NCBI RefSeq assembly: GCF_051521505.1
Contig: NZ_CP150356.1
Location: 7,750,001-7,814,000 of the forward strand
From: Sorangium sp025924095
GTDB taxonomy: Bacteria; Myxococcota_A; Polyangia; Polyangiales; Polyangiaceae
Direction: 5' to 3'
DNA length: 64,000 nt
Both the position numbers and the translations under genes were made by a program. Within the stretch, counting starts at the first letter, position 1, and every line of letters starts with the position of its first letter. Below, piece by piece: positions 18,699-27,840 of this stretch. The notes under the pieces were generated by a model. That model made no database searches, was not told the origin of the DNA, and worked only from the letters and a program-made list of their open reading frames with translations.

Positions 18699-19880
18699 TC
18701 AGGGCCGGTCGCCGGCGAAGCGCTCCGGTGGGGCGAAGTCGGCCGGACGGCCGCCGAGGCCGACCGCGATGGCGCGCTCCCAGTAGCGGCCGCCGAGGCC
18801 GAGCGCGAAATCCTGCAGCGACGGCAGCGCGTGCGCGCGGCTCGAGGCGGCGGCGACGGCGCGGAGCAGCGGCACGGCGAGGAGCGAGCTCTGCCGCGGC
18901 ACCGCGAGCCGCTCGGCGAGCTCCTCGCCCAGGACGGCGCGGGATACGCAGCAGAAGATGGCCATGATCCGCTCGGCGCGCCGGCGCTCGCCGTCGCTCC
19001 GCGCGCTGCGGATGCTGTGGGTGACCAGCGCGTCGACGAGCAGGCGCGAGTCGTTGTCCGGCGCGCCCTGCGTGGCGAAGATCATCTCGGCCAGGCGCCT
19101 CGCCCCGGCGCACGACCCCGGGATGAGCTCCGGCTCGACGCCGATGACGTAGGCCACGTAGCGCCAGAGATGGACGAGATCCTCTTTCTGGTCGGGCGGG
19201 ATGTGGTAGCCGAGCTTGTCGAAGCCGTCGAGCACCGCGACCGAGAAGAGCAGCGCTGTCGCGACCATGTCGTGCTGGTTGATCGGCTCGCCCCAGAGCG
19301 ATGTCTGCCACCTGCCGCTCGCGCGGATGAGGCGCCGCACCTGGGCGTGCATGATGCGCACCTTCACGGTGATCGCGAAGCCCTCGCCGGCGCGGCGCAT
19401 GCCGTTCGCCTGGCTCACGGCGTAAACGAACCGGCTCGTCTCGCCGAGGCGACGCCCGGCCTGCTCACGGAGCCTCCCCGAGAAGACGAGCGGCTTGTTC
19501 CCTCCGGGCGAGGCGTACCCGAGGAGGAGCGCCTGCATCGCGAGCAGGACCCCCCCGAGCACGCCGGTGCGCAGGAACGCCGTCCCGCCGCGGTTCACCG
19601 CCTCCCAGTCCACCCAGAGGGGCACGTGGTCGACCGCCGCGAAGAGCGCCCGCAGCTCGGCCGGGGCGTCTCTGGCGACGTGGTCGACGCCGCGCGCGAG
19701 GGCGGCCTCGAGGAGGCCAAAGCCCTGGCCCGAGGGCATCGACGCGAACGCCTCCACGACGGCGTCGGCCGCCGGATCGACGCGGAGCAGGAAGGGGGCG
19801 AGGCGATCGAGCTGGTCGCCGAAGCGACGGCGGGCATCTGCGGTGTCCTGGAACCGAGCAGGGATCGTCGCGTTCTTCAT
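18699..19880 (-). CDS. MpaB-type oxygenase family protein (DUF2236)
   Basis: A 393-residue protein of the DUF2236/oxygenase MpaB family, which includes fungal MpaB and the rubber-cleaving latex-clearing proteins. Signatures are TVKVRIMHAQVRRLIRASG (His/Arg core that binds b-type haem in Lcp) and PINQHDMVATALLFSVAVLDG, then YVIGVEPELIPGS. No Tat or Sec signal is visible, unlike secreted Lcp, so a cytoplasmic or membrane-associated location is likely. The ATG at 19880 is chosen over an upstream in-frame start at 19907. Family members oxidatively cleave isoprenoid double bonds, but the substrate here cannot be told. Confidence 0.8.
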   Translation of the reverse strand: MKNATIPARFQDTADARRRFGDQLDRLAPFLLRVDPAADAVVEAFASMPSGQGFGLLEAALARGVDHVARDAPAELRALFAAVDHVPLWVDWEAVNRGGTAFLRTGVLGGVLLAMQALLLGYASPGGNKPLVFSGRLREQAGRRLGETSRFVYAVSQANGMRRAGEGFAITVKVRIMHAQVRRLIRASGRWQTSLWGEPINQHDMVATALLFSVAVLDGFDKLGYHIPPDQKEDLVHLWRYVAYVIGVEPELIPGSCAGARRLAEMIFATQGAPDNDSRLLVDALVTHSIRSARSDGERRRAERIMAIFCCVSRAVLGEELAERLAVPRQSSLLAVPLLRAVAAASSRAHALPSLQDFALGLGGRYWERAIAVGLGGRPADFAPPERFAGDRP

Positions 19881-20166
19881 GCGGTGATACCGAATCCCTT
19901 GGCACACCGACGGCGTTCCGCAAAGGCGAGCCCGTACGGCCGGCGCCGCCTTCCGGCGAGCACTTCCCTGGAGCCGTGAGCGGCGATGGGGCGCCAGCCC
20001 GGGCGCTGCCCCAAGCGTCGCGGGTCGCCCAGCTCGGTAGTCGACATCCTGCGTGGCGGGAGAGCGCCATCCCCCTCGTGAGGTGAAGTGGAGAGGTGAA
20101 TTCCACGACCGCGCGGTCAGCGCAGCGCGCTCTTGGGGTCTCCTCCGCCGTGAGGCTCTGCCGCGC

Positions 20167-20883
20167 TCAGGTCTCCGTCCGGCGCGGCGCCTCGATCTGC
20201 CCGGTGCCGCGGCGGATCACCTCGGAGATGTCGTACGCCTTGCGCTGCGCCAGGCAGAACCTGAGGCCCTCCCGCAGGCTGCGCATCGGGTTCAGCTCAT
20301 CGAACGAGACGCCGAGGGCGACGAGCGTCGCTGCGACGTGACCGCCCAGCCCGGTGAGGACGCAGCGCGCGCCGAGGAGCTGCACCGCCTGGGCGAGCTT
20401 GACGAGGTGCAGGGCGGTCATCGAGTCGATGACCGTGACGCCGGTGAGGTCGAGGATCACCCACTCGACGTCGCTGTCGTCCGCCACGCGGGCGAGGAGC
20501 CGCTCGGTCACCTCGACGGCCCGCACCGAGTCGAAGAGCCCGACGAGCGGGAGCGTGAGGATGCCGTGCCAGATGTCGATGATCGGCACCGAGAGCTCCC
20601 GGATGGCGCTGTCCTGGCGCTGGATGGTCTCCAGTTGGCTCTCGAGCTCCCGCTTGGAGGCAGCGAGCGCGGTGAGCGCCAGCGCGCTCTGCTGCGCCGT
20701 CGTGGAGAGCTCGGAGAGAAAGACCCTCAGCGCCTCCTCGACCACCCCGAAGGCGTCCTGCTCGACAGCCTCGATCTGCTTCAAGGCGAGCTCGATCTCT
20801 CCCGTCGACGCGAGCGCGACCGCGTCGATGACGCGTTGCATCCGACGCTCCTCGAAAGAGATCATGTTCTCGGATTCTTGCAT
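20167..20883 (-). CDS. STAS-domain regulator (RsbR-like)
   Basis: A 238-residue protein. The N-terminal 110 residues are helical with an ALASTGEIELALKQIEAVEQD start and a coiled-coil-like SKRELESQLETIQRQDSAIRELSVPI link. The C-terminal STAS domain follows (about 115-230): PIIDIWHGILTLPLVGLFDSVRA, VILDLTGVTVIDSMTALHLVKLAQAVQLLGA. This is the RsbR stressosome-type layout, in which a sensory N-terminus controls an anti-sigma-antagonist-like STAS domain. The DLTG-V-IDSM loop carries candidate phospho-acceptors (Thr/Ser). No kinase of the RsbT type is adjacent. ATG 20883 is chosen; ATG 20865 is also possible. A second STAS protein with PAS domains lies at 42228-43571. Confidence 0.82.
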   Translation of the reverse strand: MQESENMISFEERRMQRVIDAVALASTGEIELALKQIEAVEQDAFGVVEEALRVFLSELSTTAQQSALALTALAASKRELESQLETIQRQDSAIRELSVPIIDIWHGILTLPLVGLFDSVRAVEVTERLLARVADDSDVEWVILDLTGVTVIDSMTALHLVKLAQAVQLLGARCVLTGLGGHVAATLVALGVSFDELNPMRSLREGLRFCLAQRKAYDISEVIRRGTGQIEAPRRTET

Positions 20884-21239
20884 GGGCTCCTGTGCGCTCA
20901 GCAGGGGTTGACCGGGAGGCCTCGCTGCTCCTTCGCGGTGTCGAGGCGCGGTGTCGCCCTGAGCGGCGGCCGGCGCGCCCGGACGCGCGCGTGGCGGCCT
21001 GACCGCGTGCACCAGGCCACACAACTACACCTGTTTAGATATCCTACCTGACGGCCCGCCTTGGAATCTGCTTTCGACCCAGGACAGACAAATAGCCCAT
21101 CCTCGTCACGGCTGGAAGGAACCTGCTCGTGGGATCGGCCGAGCCGCGGCTCGCCTCCGTGGATCGGCCCACGAACGGGCGAGCTCATCGTTCTTCGAGC
21201 GCTCCTCGGAGGCGGGCGGACAAGGGGGGTGGCTCGCGC
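20884..21239. other. Intergenic region, no gene recognised
   Basis: These 356 bases lie between the kinase-FGE stop and the STAS gene start, both on the minus strand. The stretch at 21015-21050 is distinctly AT-richer (TAGATATCC) and may hold the STAS promoter. No clear hairpin or RNA was seen. Confidence 0.4.
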
Positions 21240-23219
21240 TCAATCGACCGTGCGAGCGCAGCGGAACCCGGTCGAGACGTCGCCCGCCTCGCGGTCGTAC
21301 GCGAGGCGGAAGGTCGACTTCGCGTTGCTCGCCGAGAAGTCCCACGATCCGCCGCGGAGCACGCCCTTGCTGCCGGTCGCCGGCACGCGGGGATCGGTCT
21401 GGGCGCCCTTCGTATAGACGCCTGGATCCCAGCCGTCGGCCACCCACTCCCAGACGTTGCCCGCCATGTCGAGCGCGCCCGACGGGCTCGCCCCGGCCTG
21501 CGCCGAGCCGACCTCCTGGGTGCCTTTGCCGCGCGCGCCGCAGCCGTGTCCCGAAGATCGCGACACGATCGCGTGCGCGCACCCCGGCGGCTCGTTGCCC
21601 CACGGGTACTCGCGGCCGTCGGCGCCGCGCGCGGCGTACTCCCATTCGGCCTCGGTCGGGAGCCGCTTGCCGACGAAGGCGCAGTACGCGGCCGCCTGCG
21701 CCTGATCGACGCACGAGATCGGGTGCTGCGGCTTCGCGGGATCCCCCGCGGTGCAGAGCGCGCCGCGCTGCTCGACGTCCGCGTCGGTCGCGCGGGGGCC
21801 GTGCAGGCCGCTCGGCGTGCACCGGCCCGCCTCGACGCAGCGCTTGTAGGCGGCGACCGTGACCTCGGTGCGATCGAGGTCGAACGCGCGGGTCAGCGTC
21901 ACCTCGTGGGGCGGCCGCTCGGATTTGCCGCCCTTTGCGCTGCCCATCGTGAACCGACCCGCGAGCACCCGGACCATGTCCGGCGGCGGCGCCTTCACCG
22001 GCGGCGCGGCCAGGCCGCCGCGCGCGCGCGCCGGCGGCGCGTCGTCGGGGGCGCGGTGCTGGAAGAACGCGACGGCGCCCGCGCCGGCAGCGGCGGCCAG
22101 CGCGGCCGCCGAGACGACCGCGGGCAGCGGGCCGCGCCGCCGAGCGGCCCCGGCGGCCGCGGGCGCGGCGGGCGGTGATCCCGGAGGCGGCGGCCCCGGC
22201 GGCGCCGCGCTCGCGGTGAGGCCGCGCATCGTGGTAACGGGCGGGGCGGGCGGCGCGCCTGCGGGAGGGGGCAGCGCTGCGGGCGCGGACGTCGCGGCCA
22301 TCGCGGCCTCGAGCGCTCCCCAGAGCTCGCCCGCCGTGCGGTAGCGCCCGCGCGGCTCGACGGCGAGCGCGCGGCGCACCACCGCCTCGACGGCGTCGGG
22401 CGCGCTCACGCCCGCGCCGCGCAGGCTCGGGCGGAACGCCGGATCGGTCGCGGCGATGTAGAGCTGCGTGACGTCGCTCCCGAGGAGGGCGCGGTTGCCC
22501 GACGCGACCTCGATGAGCACCAGGGCGAGCGCGAAGACATCGGTCCACGGCCCCGTCGCGCCGAAGCGGTGGTGGAACTGCTCCGGCGCGCCGTAGTGGA
22601 CCGTGAAGGCCCGGAGCGCGCTCCCCGTCTCGGCCATCGCCTGCGTCATGCTCGACAGCTCGCTGAGCACCTTGGCGATGCCGAAGTCGAGGACCTTCAT
22701 CGTGCGCCGGCCGCCGATGTCGGCGAGGAACAGGTTCGCCGGCTTGATGTCGCGGTGGGCGACGCCCTGCGTGTGCGCGACCTCGAGCGCGTGCGCCGCG
22801 GGCGCGAGCAGGGCAACCGCCTCGGCGAGCGGGCGCGCCGCCTCGCCGCGGGCGCGCCGCGCGGCGATGTCGTGGTCGAGCGGCGCGCCGTCGAGCCACT
22901 CGAGCACGAGGTACGGCGTCCACTCGCCCGACGGCGAGACAGCGGCGCCCGTGTCGAGGGCCTGCACGATGCCGGCGCTCGCCCGGGAGAGGCGGTGGAG
23001 GAGCCGGCCCTCGTTGAGGAGCATCCGCTGGAACGCCTCGCGCTCGGCCGGAGCCAGCGCCCCGAGCTGCTTCAGGCACTTGACCGCCACCGGCTCGTCG
23101 AACCCGAGGTGGTGGCCGCGGTAGACGACCCCGAATCCGCCCTCGCCGACGACGGCGTCGAGCCGGTATTTGCCGCCGATCGTCGCGCCCACCCAGCCGA
23201 AGGGATCCGAAGGTGCCAT
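21240..23219 (-). CDS. Ser/Thr protein kinase fused to a formylglycine-generating-enzyme-like domain
   Basis: A 659-residue membrane protein. Residues about 10-300 are a Hanks-type kinase: GEGGFGVVYRG, catalytic Lys in VAVKCLK, HRDIKPANLFL, DFGIAKVL. A Pro/Ala-rich stretch leads to one transmembrane helix (about 350-370, VVSAAALAAAAGAGAVAF). The outer part (about 400-659) is an FGE-sulfatase domain: MVRVLAGRFTMGS, EVTVAAYKRCVEAG, LPTEAEWEYAARG, GNVWEWVADGW, VLRGGSWDF, STGFRCAR. Such domains in kinases are usually thought to serve as sensors or binding modules rather than as active FGE; the copper-binding Cys pair of true FGE is not evident. The cytoplasmic kinase would signal in response to something the outer domain binds. 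Start codon ATG 23219 fits the kinase start. Confidence 0.9.
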   Translation of the reverse strand: MAPSDPFGWVGATIGGKYRLDAVVGEGGFGVVYRGHHLGFDEPVAVKCLKQLGALAPAEREAFQRMLLNEGRLLHRLSRASAGIVQALDTGAAVSPSGEWTPYLVLEWLDGAPLDHDIAARRARGEAARPLAEAVALLAPAAHALEVAHTQGVAHRDIKPANLFLADIGGRRTMKVLDFGIAKVLSELSSMTQAMAETGSALRAFTVHYGAPEQFHHRFGATGPWTDVFALALVLIEVASGNRALLGSDVTQLYIAATDPAFRPSLRGAGVSAPDAVEAVVRRALAVEPRGRYRTAGELWGALEAAMAATSAPAALPPPAGAPPAPPVTTMRGLTASAAPPGPPPPGSPPAAPAAAGAARRRGPLPAVVSAAALAAAAGAGAVAFFQHRAPDDAPPARARGGLAAPPVKAPPPDMVRVLAGRFTMGSAKGGKSERPPHEVTLTRAFDLDRTEVTVAAYKRCVEAGRCTPSGLHGPRATDADVEQRGALCTAGDPAKPQHPISCVDQAQAAAYCAFVGKRLPTEAEWEYAARGADGREYPWGNEPPGCAHAIVSRSSGHGCGARGKGTQEVGSAQAGASPSGALDMAGNVWEWVADGWDPGVYTKGAQTDPRVPATGSKGVLRGGSWDFSASNAKSTFRLAYDREAGDVSTGFRCARTVD

Positions 23220-23366
23220 CGCCCGGCGCGAGTCTACACCGGGCGCCGCGGCCGCGCGGAAATCGCGCCGTGCTCGGGTGTGGAGAGCCCGGATGTCGTC
23301 ATTGCGTCTCAGGGCTCGAGAGGGTCCGGAGGCGATCCGGAGGAGGCCTGTGTCCCCGAGCCCCCC

Positions 23367-24644
23367 TCAGCGCGCCCGCGCCTCGAACCCGCCCGGGCTC
23401 AGCGCCCGCTCGAAGAACGCGCACAGCTCGTCGTGCCGCGCCCGCGCATCCGCGCGGCCTATCTCGATGAGCCGCCCGGCGAACTCCCCGTCGAACAGCA
23501 GGTACGACAGGAAGTCGGCCTCGCGCTGCTCGTCCCCGTCGGCGAGGCGCCGCATCACGCGGCCGAGCACGCTCGTGGTCCGCGCGCGGAACGCCGGCGA
23601 GCGCACGAAATCCGCCGCCAGGCTGCCGATGTTCTTGGAGCAGCGGATGAGCAGCGACCGCATCGGCCGGAGCGTGCGCCCCGGCGGGAGCCCGAGCTCG
23701 TCGTTCAGCTCGTCGATGAAGCCCTCGCCATAGCGGCGCCGCCCCGCCTCGAGGATGCCGTTGATGCTCTCCAGGCGCGCCAGATCGTTGTCGATCCGGT
23801 CGAGCATCAGCGCGTTCAGCGTCTTCCCGAGCAGGAAGAGCGGCCCGGGGAAGCCCGGCGCGTCGCGCTCGGTCGCCGCCGAGGCCGGCTCGATGTACCG
23901 CGGATTGACGACGATCACGCCGTCGGCCCCGAGGCGCCGCGCCGGCGACAGCGGGACGTTCTGGCGCAGCCCGCCGTCGCAGTAGAGCTCGCCGTCGATG
24001 CTCACCGGGCGGAACAGGATGGGGAGCGCGGACGAGGCGAGCGCGTGCTCGGCGCGGATCGCGGTCGCGCGCGGGGAGATCGTCGGATCGTGGCTCCAGG
24101 GCGGCAGACCGGGCTCGCGGCGGTGGACGAAGACCACGGTGCGGCCGCTCTTGACCAGCGTCGTCGAGACGGTCACCGCCGACAGGAGCCCTCGCTCGAG
24201 GTGGCCGTCGATCCGCTCGAAGGGGATGGCCTCCGCGATCTGCCGCTCGAGGCCCGACGTGTCGAGGAGCGCCGCGTGGCCGCCGCTCGAGGGCGCGCTC
24301 GCGGCGCCGCCACGGAGCAGGTCGTGCCCGACCGCGAGCACGCCGCGCACGTCGAGGCGCACGAGATCGTCGATGCGCAGGCGCGTCCACACCGCGGCGA
24401 GCCGCCGCGCGCGGCTCCGCGCCTCGTCCGCGAACGCGGCGAGCCCGCAGACGTTGATGGCGCCGACCGAGGTGCCGCACAGGATGTCGAGCGGCGCCTC
24501 GCGGCCGAGGTCGCGCGAGACCTCCTCGAGGATGTGCTGCACGATGCCGACCTCGTAAGCGCCGCGGGCAGCGCCGCCGGCCAGGACGAGCGCGATCTTG
24601 GGGGCGCGGCCATTCCGGGTCGAAGCGGGCGAGAGGGCGACCAT
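23367..24644 (-). CDS. Patatin-like phospholipase
   Basis: A 425-residue patatin-family protein. The oxyanion motif is GGAARGAYEVG, the nucleophile elbow CGTSVGA, and the catalytic Asp lies in YCDGGLRQN. The Ser-Asp dyad is therefore complete. Family members hydrolyse phospholipid acyl chains. No signal peptide is visible. The ATG at 24644 is taken because the domain begins about 15 residues later; an upstream in-frame start at 24710 would overlap the divergent plsY leader. The start faces plsY with about 100 bases between them, so the two lipid-related genes share a promoter region. Confidence 0.88.
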   Translation of the reverse strand: MVALSPASTRNGRAPKIALVLAGGAARGAYEVGIVQHILEEVSRDLGREAPLDILCGTSVGAINVCGLAAFADEARSRARRLAAVWTRLRIDDLVRLDVRGVLAVGHDLLRGGAASAPSSGGHAALLDTSGLERQIAEAIPFERIDGHLERGLLSAVTVSTTLVKSGRTVVFVHRREPGLPPWSHDPTISPRATAIRAEHALASSALPILFRPVSIDGELYCDGGLRQNVPLSPARRLGADGVIVVNPRYIEPASAATERDAPGFPGPLFLLGKTLNALMLDRIDNDLARLESINGILEAGRRRYGEGFIDELNDELGLPPGRTLRPMRSLLIRCSKNIGSLAADFVRSPAFRARTTSVLGRVMRRLADGDEQREADFLSYLLFDGEFAGRLIEIGRADARARHDELCAFFERALSPGGFEARAR

Positions 24645-24747
24645 GCTCTCAGAGTACCATGATCGCCAGCGCGACACCGACCCTGAAAAGCGCGCCGCGC
24701 GCGGCTTCATGCTACATCCGCCGTGCGCTCGGACACGGAGGCGCTCG

Positions 24748-25419
24748 ATGACAGCAATCTACCTCGTCCTTGCCTACCTCCTCGGAGCGATCCCGACAGG
24801 CTACCTCTTTGCGCGGTTCGTCAAAGGGATCGACATCCGCACGGTGGGTTCAGGGAACATCGGCGCCACGAACGTCCTGCGCGCGTTCGGCTGGAGACCC
24901 GGCCTGGCCGTCATGGCCGCGGACGTGGCGAAGGGCGCGCTCGCCGCCGGTCCCCTTGCGTCGTGGCTCGCCGCCGCGCCGGGCGGGTGGGTCGCCGCGC
25001 CGGGCGGGTGGGTCGCGGCGGCGGGCGGCCTCACCGCGGTGCTGGGCCACGACTACACGGTCTTCCTCGGGATGAGGGGCGGCAAGGGCGTCGCCACGTC
25101 CTGCGGTGCGCTGCTCGTGCTGGCGCCGCGCTCCACGCTCGCCACCCTCGCCGTCTTCGCGGTCGTCGTGGGGGCGACCCGCAGGGTCTCGGCGGGCTCC
25201 CTCGCCGGCGCGCTCGTCCTGCCGGCGTTCCTCTGGCTCCTCGGCGAGCGGGACGCCCCGGTCCTCTGCCTCTCGCTCCTCCTCTGCGCGTTCATCTGGC
25301 TGAAGCACACCCCGAACATCCGGCGGCTCATCGCGGGGACCGAGAGCACGATCTCCTTCGGGAAGCGGACCGACGGCGGCGCGAGCGCCGGGGCGCCGCG
25401 CGACGACGAGCGGCGCTGA
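24748..25419 (+). CDS. plsY: Glycerol-3-phosphate acyltransferase PlsY
   Basis: A 223-residue membrane enzyme that transfers the acyl group of acyl phosphate to glycerol 3-phosphate, the first step of phospholipid synthesis. Its five or so membrane segments and three family motifs are present: GSGNIGATNVLRAFG, HDYTVFLGMRGGKGVATSCGA and the C-terminal GTESTI. The ATG at 24748 has GGAGG seven bases upstream and starts with the first helix. An in-frame 21-bp duplication gives AAPGGWV twice around residues 76-89, between membrane helices, lengthening a loop. The gene is divergent from patatin and convergent with the phosphoesterase. Confidence 0.94.
   Translation: MTAIYLVLAYLLGAIPTGYLFARFVKGIDIRTVGSGNIGATNVLRAFGWRPGLAVMAADVAKGALAAGPLASWLAAAPGGWVAAPGGWVAAAGGLTAVLGHDYTVFLGMRGGKGVATSCGALLVLAPRSTLATLAVFAVVVGATRRVSAGSLAGALVLPAFLWLLGERDAPVLCLSLLLCAFIWLKHTPNIRRLIAGTESTISFGKRTDGGASAGAPRDDERR
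24973..25014 (+). repeat. Exact 21-bp tandem duplication inside plsY
   Basis: The 21-bp unit 24973-24993 is repeated exactly at 24994-25014. It keeps frame and encodes AAPGGWV twice. Identity of the two copies suggests a recent slippage event. Confidence 0.9.
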
Positions 25420-25455
25420 CGCCGCAGGCCGGCCGGGGCCGCGGGCTTCGTCGGC

Positions 25456-26568
25456 TCACTTGGCGATCGTCTTCGCGTAGAGGACCGCGCCTTGCTTGTC
25501 GATGAACTCGAAGCGCAGCGTGCTCCCCTCGGACTCCAGGTAGGCGAAGCCCTCGGTCCCGTCCGTGTAGAAGAGCTGCCCCGGCTCCCTCGGGACCGAG
25601 GCCGACGCTCGGCGGATCTTCGAGCCGGCGCCGCTGACGGCGAAATAGGTGCCCGGACAGCCCTCGTCGCGCCCCTTGTCGATGAGCTCGAGATTGTGGT
25701 CATGACCGCTCATGTACATGTCGGCCCCGCAGTAGATCGCGCGCTGCATGTCGAACATCCCGTTCAGCCCGAACTGTTGATTGTCGGCGGCGTGCGCTCC
25801 CGACGTGAAGCGGGGGTGATGGCCGAAGACGATCTTCCACCGGGCGTCCGAGGCGGCGACCCGCGCGCTCATGTCGAGCGCTTGTTCATCGGAGGTGAAG
25901 TCGACGGTATCGATCCCGAAGAGATGGACGTGCCCGACGCGAACATCGTAGTACGCAGCGGGCATGTGCCATTTATCGGTCATCCGCGTACCCGGCCCGT
26001 CGCCCCGCGGCAGCAGCGAATAATCGATCTGCGCTTGCCGCACGCCGTTGCTGCTGGGGCCGTGATCGTGGTTGCCGAGGACTGCGTAGAACGGGAGGCC
26101 GTTCAGGCCCGGCCGATCGTAGGGTTGCTCGAACTTCGGGCCCCACTGCGCGTCGCTTGTGTCGACCACGCCGTGATCGTAGAAGTTGTCGCCGTTCATC
26201 ATCACGGCGTGACAGCCCCCGACCTCGAGGCACTTTTCGCTCATCCGATCGGCGACCTGGTGCTGCGCGAGGTTGCCCTCGCCGGTGTCGCCGATAGCGA
26301 TGATCCTGACGCCTTTGCGCGGCGCGCCGACGAGCCTGGTGCCGCCCGCGCCGCCGTCTTCCGCGCCCTCGCCGTGGCTCGTGGCGCTGCTCGGCGCGGC
26401 GCCGCTGCCCTCGCCGGTCGAGTGGCCGCCTGTTCCGGCCTGCGCTCCGCCGCCGAGAGCCGTCGCGCTGCCCGCGCCGCAGGCGACGGCCGGCAACGCG
26501 GAGAGGACGAGGGCAACCATGGCACCCGGAGCTCCGGCGACACGGCAACCTGCAAGGAGATGCGTCAT
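25456..26568 (-). CDS. Metallophosphoesterase lipoprotein (purple-acid-phosphatase-like)
   Basis: A 370-residue exported calcineurin-like phosphoesterase. A signal peptide with the lipobox-like PAVAC precedes a Gly/Ser/Ala linker. The metal ligands are in place: GDTGEGN, MNGDNFYDHG, LGNHDHG, GHHPRFTSGAHA and SGHDHNLEL. This order is that of tartrate-resistant acid phosphatase-like enzymes; the Tyr in DNFYDHG is the position of the charge-transfer Tyr. Phosphate scavenging at the cell surface is a reasonable inference. The ATG at 26568 is used; an internal ATG at 26520 would give a shorter signal peptide. Convergent with plsY. Confidence 0.87.
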   Translation of the reverse strand: MTHLLAGCRVAGAPGAMVALVLSALPAVACGAGSATALGGGAQAGTGGHSTGEGSGAAPSSATSHGEGAEDGGAGGTRLVGAPRKGVRIIAIGDTGEGNLAQHQVADRMSEKCLEVGGCHAVMMNGDNFYDHGVVDTSDAQWGPKFEQPYDRPGLNGLPFYAVLGNHDHGPSSNGVRQAQIDYSLLPRGDGPGTRMTDKWHMPAAYYDVRVGHVHLFGIDTVDFTSDEQALDMSARVAASDARWKIVFGHHPRFTSGAHAADNQQFGLNGMFDMQRAIYCGADMYMSGHDHNLELIDKGRDEGCPGTYFAVSGAGSKIRRASASVPREPGQLFYTDGTEGFAYLESEGSTLRFEFIDKQGAVLYAKTIAK

Positions 26569-26656
26569 CGGTGCGCATTCTAGCCAGGGCTGGCCTCCGT
26601 TGATCATTCACCAGCGCGCCCGTTCGCCCTGGCGCACGAGCAAGCTCCATTTGCGC

Positions 26657-26685
26657 TTGACACCAGCGAGGCCTCAAATTATCGA
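26657..26685 (+). promoter_or_regulatory. Candidate sigma-70 promoter in a 384-base gene-free stretch
   Basis: TTGACA (26657-26662) is followed after 17 bases by TATCGA (26680-26685), in the only AT-rich patch of the space 26569-26952. The -35 is perfect and the -10 weak. It points toward the methyltransferase gene 270 bases on. Nothing else was recognised in this stretch. Confidence 0.3.
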
Positions 26686-26952
26686 AGTTGAACATCACTT
26701 TCAATATCAACAACGGAGCCCTCGTGAGCCCAGAGATGCCCCCTGCCCTGAGCCTGTCCCCCTGCGCAGCGCTCGCCGCTTTCCCCTGGTCCGTCGCGCA
26801 CCGGGCGGAGGTCTCGTGAGCTCGCGCACGCCGCTCGCCGCGGATCGCCCGCTCCGGGCCGATCCCGCGCGCCTCGCAGCTGTCGTGACGCGCCGGCCCC
26901 CGGGGGTGCGCGCGCTCGCGCGGCCTCGTGCCCCGCGCTGCCAGGAGGGCGC

Positions 26953-27732
26953 ATGAGCTCCACGACCGTCTCCAGGGACACGGTGCTCTCGCTGGTCGGG
27001 CGCGCCGAGGCGCGGGTGCGCTTTCCGGATCTCGACTTCGCCGATCCCTGGGCCGAGGCGATGCTGGCCTCGCTCGACGTGGATCCGGCGGGCTTCGACG
27101 CCCGCGCGCTCCGGACCTCGACGGTGCGCACCATGATCGTCGATCGGCTCGTCCGGGACTACTTCGAGCGGAACCCGTTCGGCCTCGCCATCGCGCTCAA
27201 CGCCGGGCTCTGCACGCGGTTCTCGCGCATCGACAACGGGACGCTCCGCTGGGTGGAGCTCGATCCGCCCCACGTGGCCGAGTTCAAGTGCGCGCATCGC
27301 CTCTGCCACGCGTCGGATCGCCACGCCATCGCGAGGTGCTGCTCGATCGCGTGCACGGGGTGGATGGATGGCCTCCGCGGCGCGGGCGACCTGCCGACGC
27401 TCCTCATCGCCGAGGGCGCCCTGGCCGGCCAGACGCCCGAGCTCGTCGACGCCTTCTTCACGCGAGCCTCCCTGCGCCTCGCGACGGGGACGGAGCTCCT
27501 CCTCGATCTCGCTCACGACGCGTCGCCGCCGCTGCGGATCCCGCCGCGGTGGCGCGCCTGTCTGGAGCTCCCCACGCCGGATGGATCCGTGGCGCGCTAC
27601 CCGCGACTGCGACCGTTCGGCCGGGACGAGGCCGCGCCGGCGCCCGGGCGAGCGCTGCGCGAAGCGAGCAGGGCGGCGCGCCTGATCCAGGACGGAGGCG
27701 CGCCGTCCGTCCTCCACCTTCGCTTCGCGTGA
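26953..27732 (+). CDS. Class I methyltransferase, leucine carboxyl methyltransferase-like
   Basis: A 259-residue protein of the LCM/TcmP-like SAM-dependent O-methyltransferase group. The N-terminal RTSTVRTMIVDRLVRDYFE helix is followed by the cofactor loop LAIALNAGLCTRFSRID (the family pattern is LGAGLDTR-R) and WVELDPPHVAEFK, which holds the acidic residue that binds the SAM ribose. LPTLLIAEGAL matches the later motif with the conserved EG. Small-molecule carboxyl or hydroxyl methylation is likely; the substrate is unknown. The ATG has GGAGGGC directly upstream. The Cys-rich segment CSIACTGW is unusual. A relative at 56408-56892 is broken. Confidence 0.78.
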   Translation: MSSTTVSRDTVLSLVGRAEARVRFPDLDFADPWAEAMLASLDVDPAGFDARALRTSTVRTMIVDRLVRDYFERNPFGLAIALNAGLCTRFSRIDNGTLRWVELDPPHVAEFKCAHRLCHASDRHAIARCCSIACTGWMDGLRGAGDLPTLLIAEGALAGQTPELVDAFFTRASLRLATGTELLLDLAHDASPPLRIPPRWRACLELPTPDGSVARYPRLRPFGRDEAAPAPGRALREASRAARLIQDGGAPSVLHLRFA

Positions 27733-27840
27733 GCCCCGCCGATCGCCATGGCGCGTTGCACCTGAGCTCCGATGTCGATCGTCGCGTCGCAGACCACGAA
27801 CGATCCGCGCGATGACGGCGCACGCAGGACGCGCGCCGGA

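Noticed and set aside
22569..24662. A 697-codon open frame opposite the kinase-FGE and patatin genes
   Set aside because: It spans two genes with convincing motifs and their intergenic space, and its own translation has no recognisable domain.
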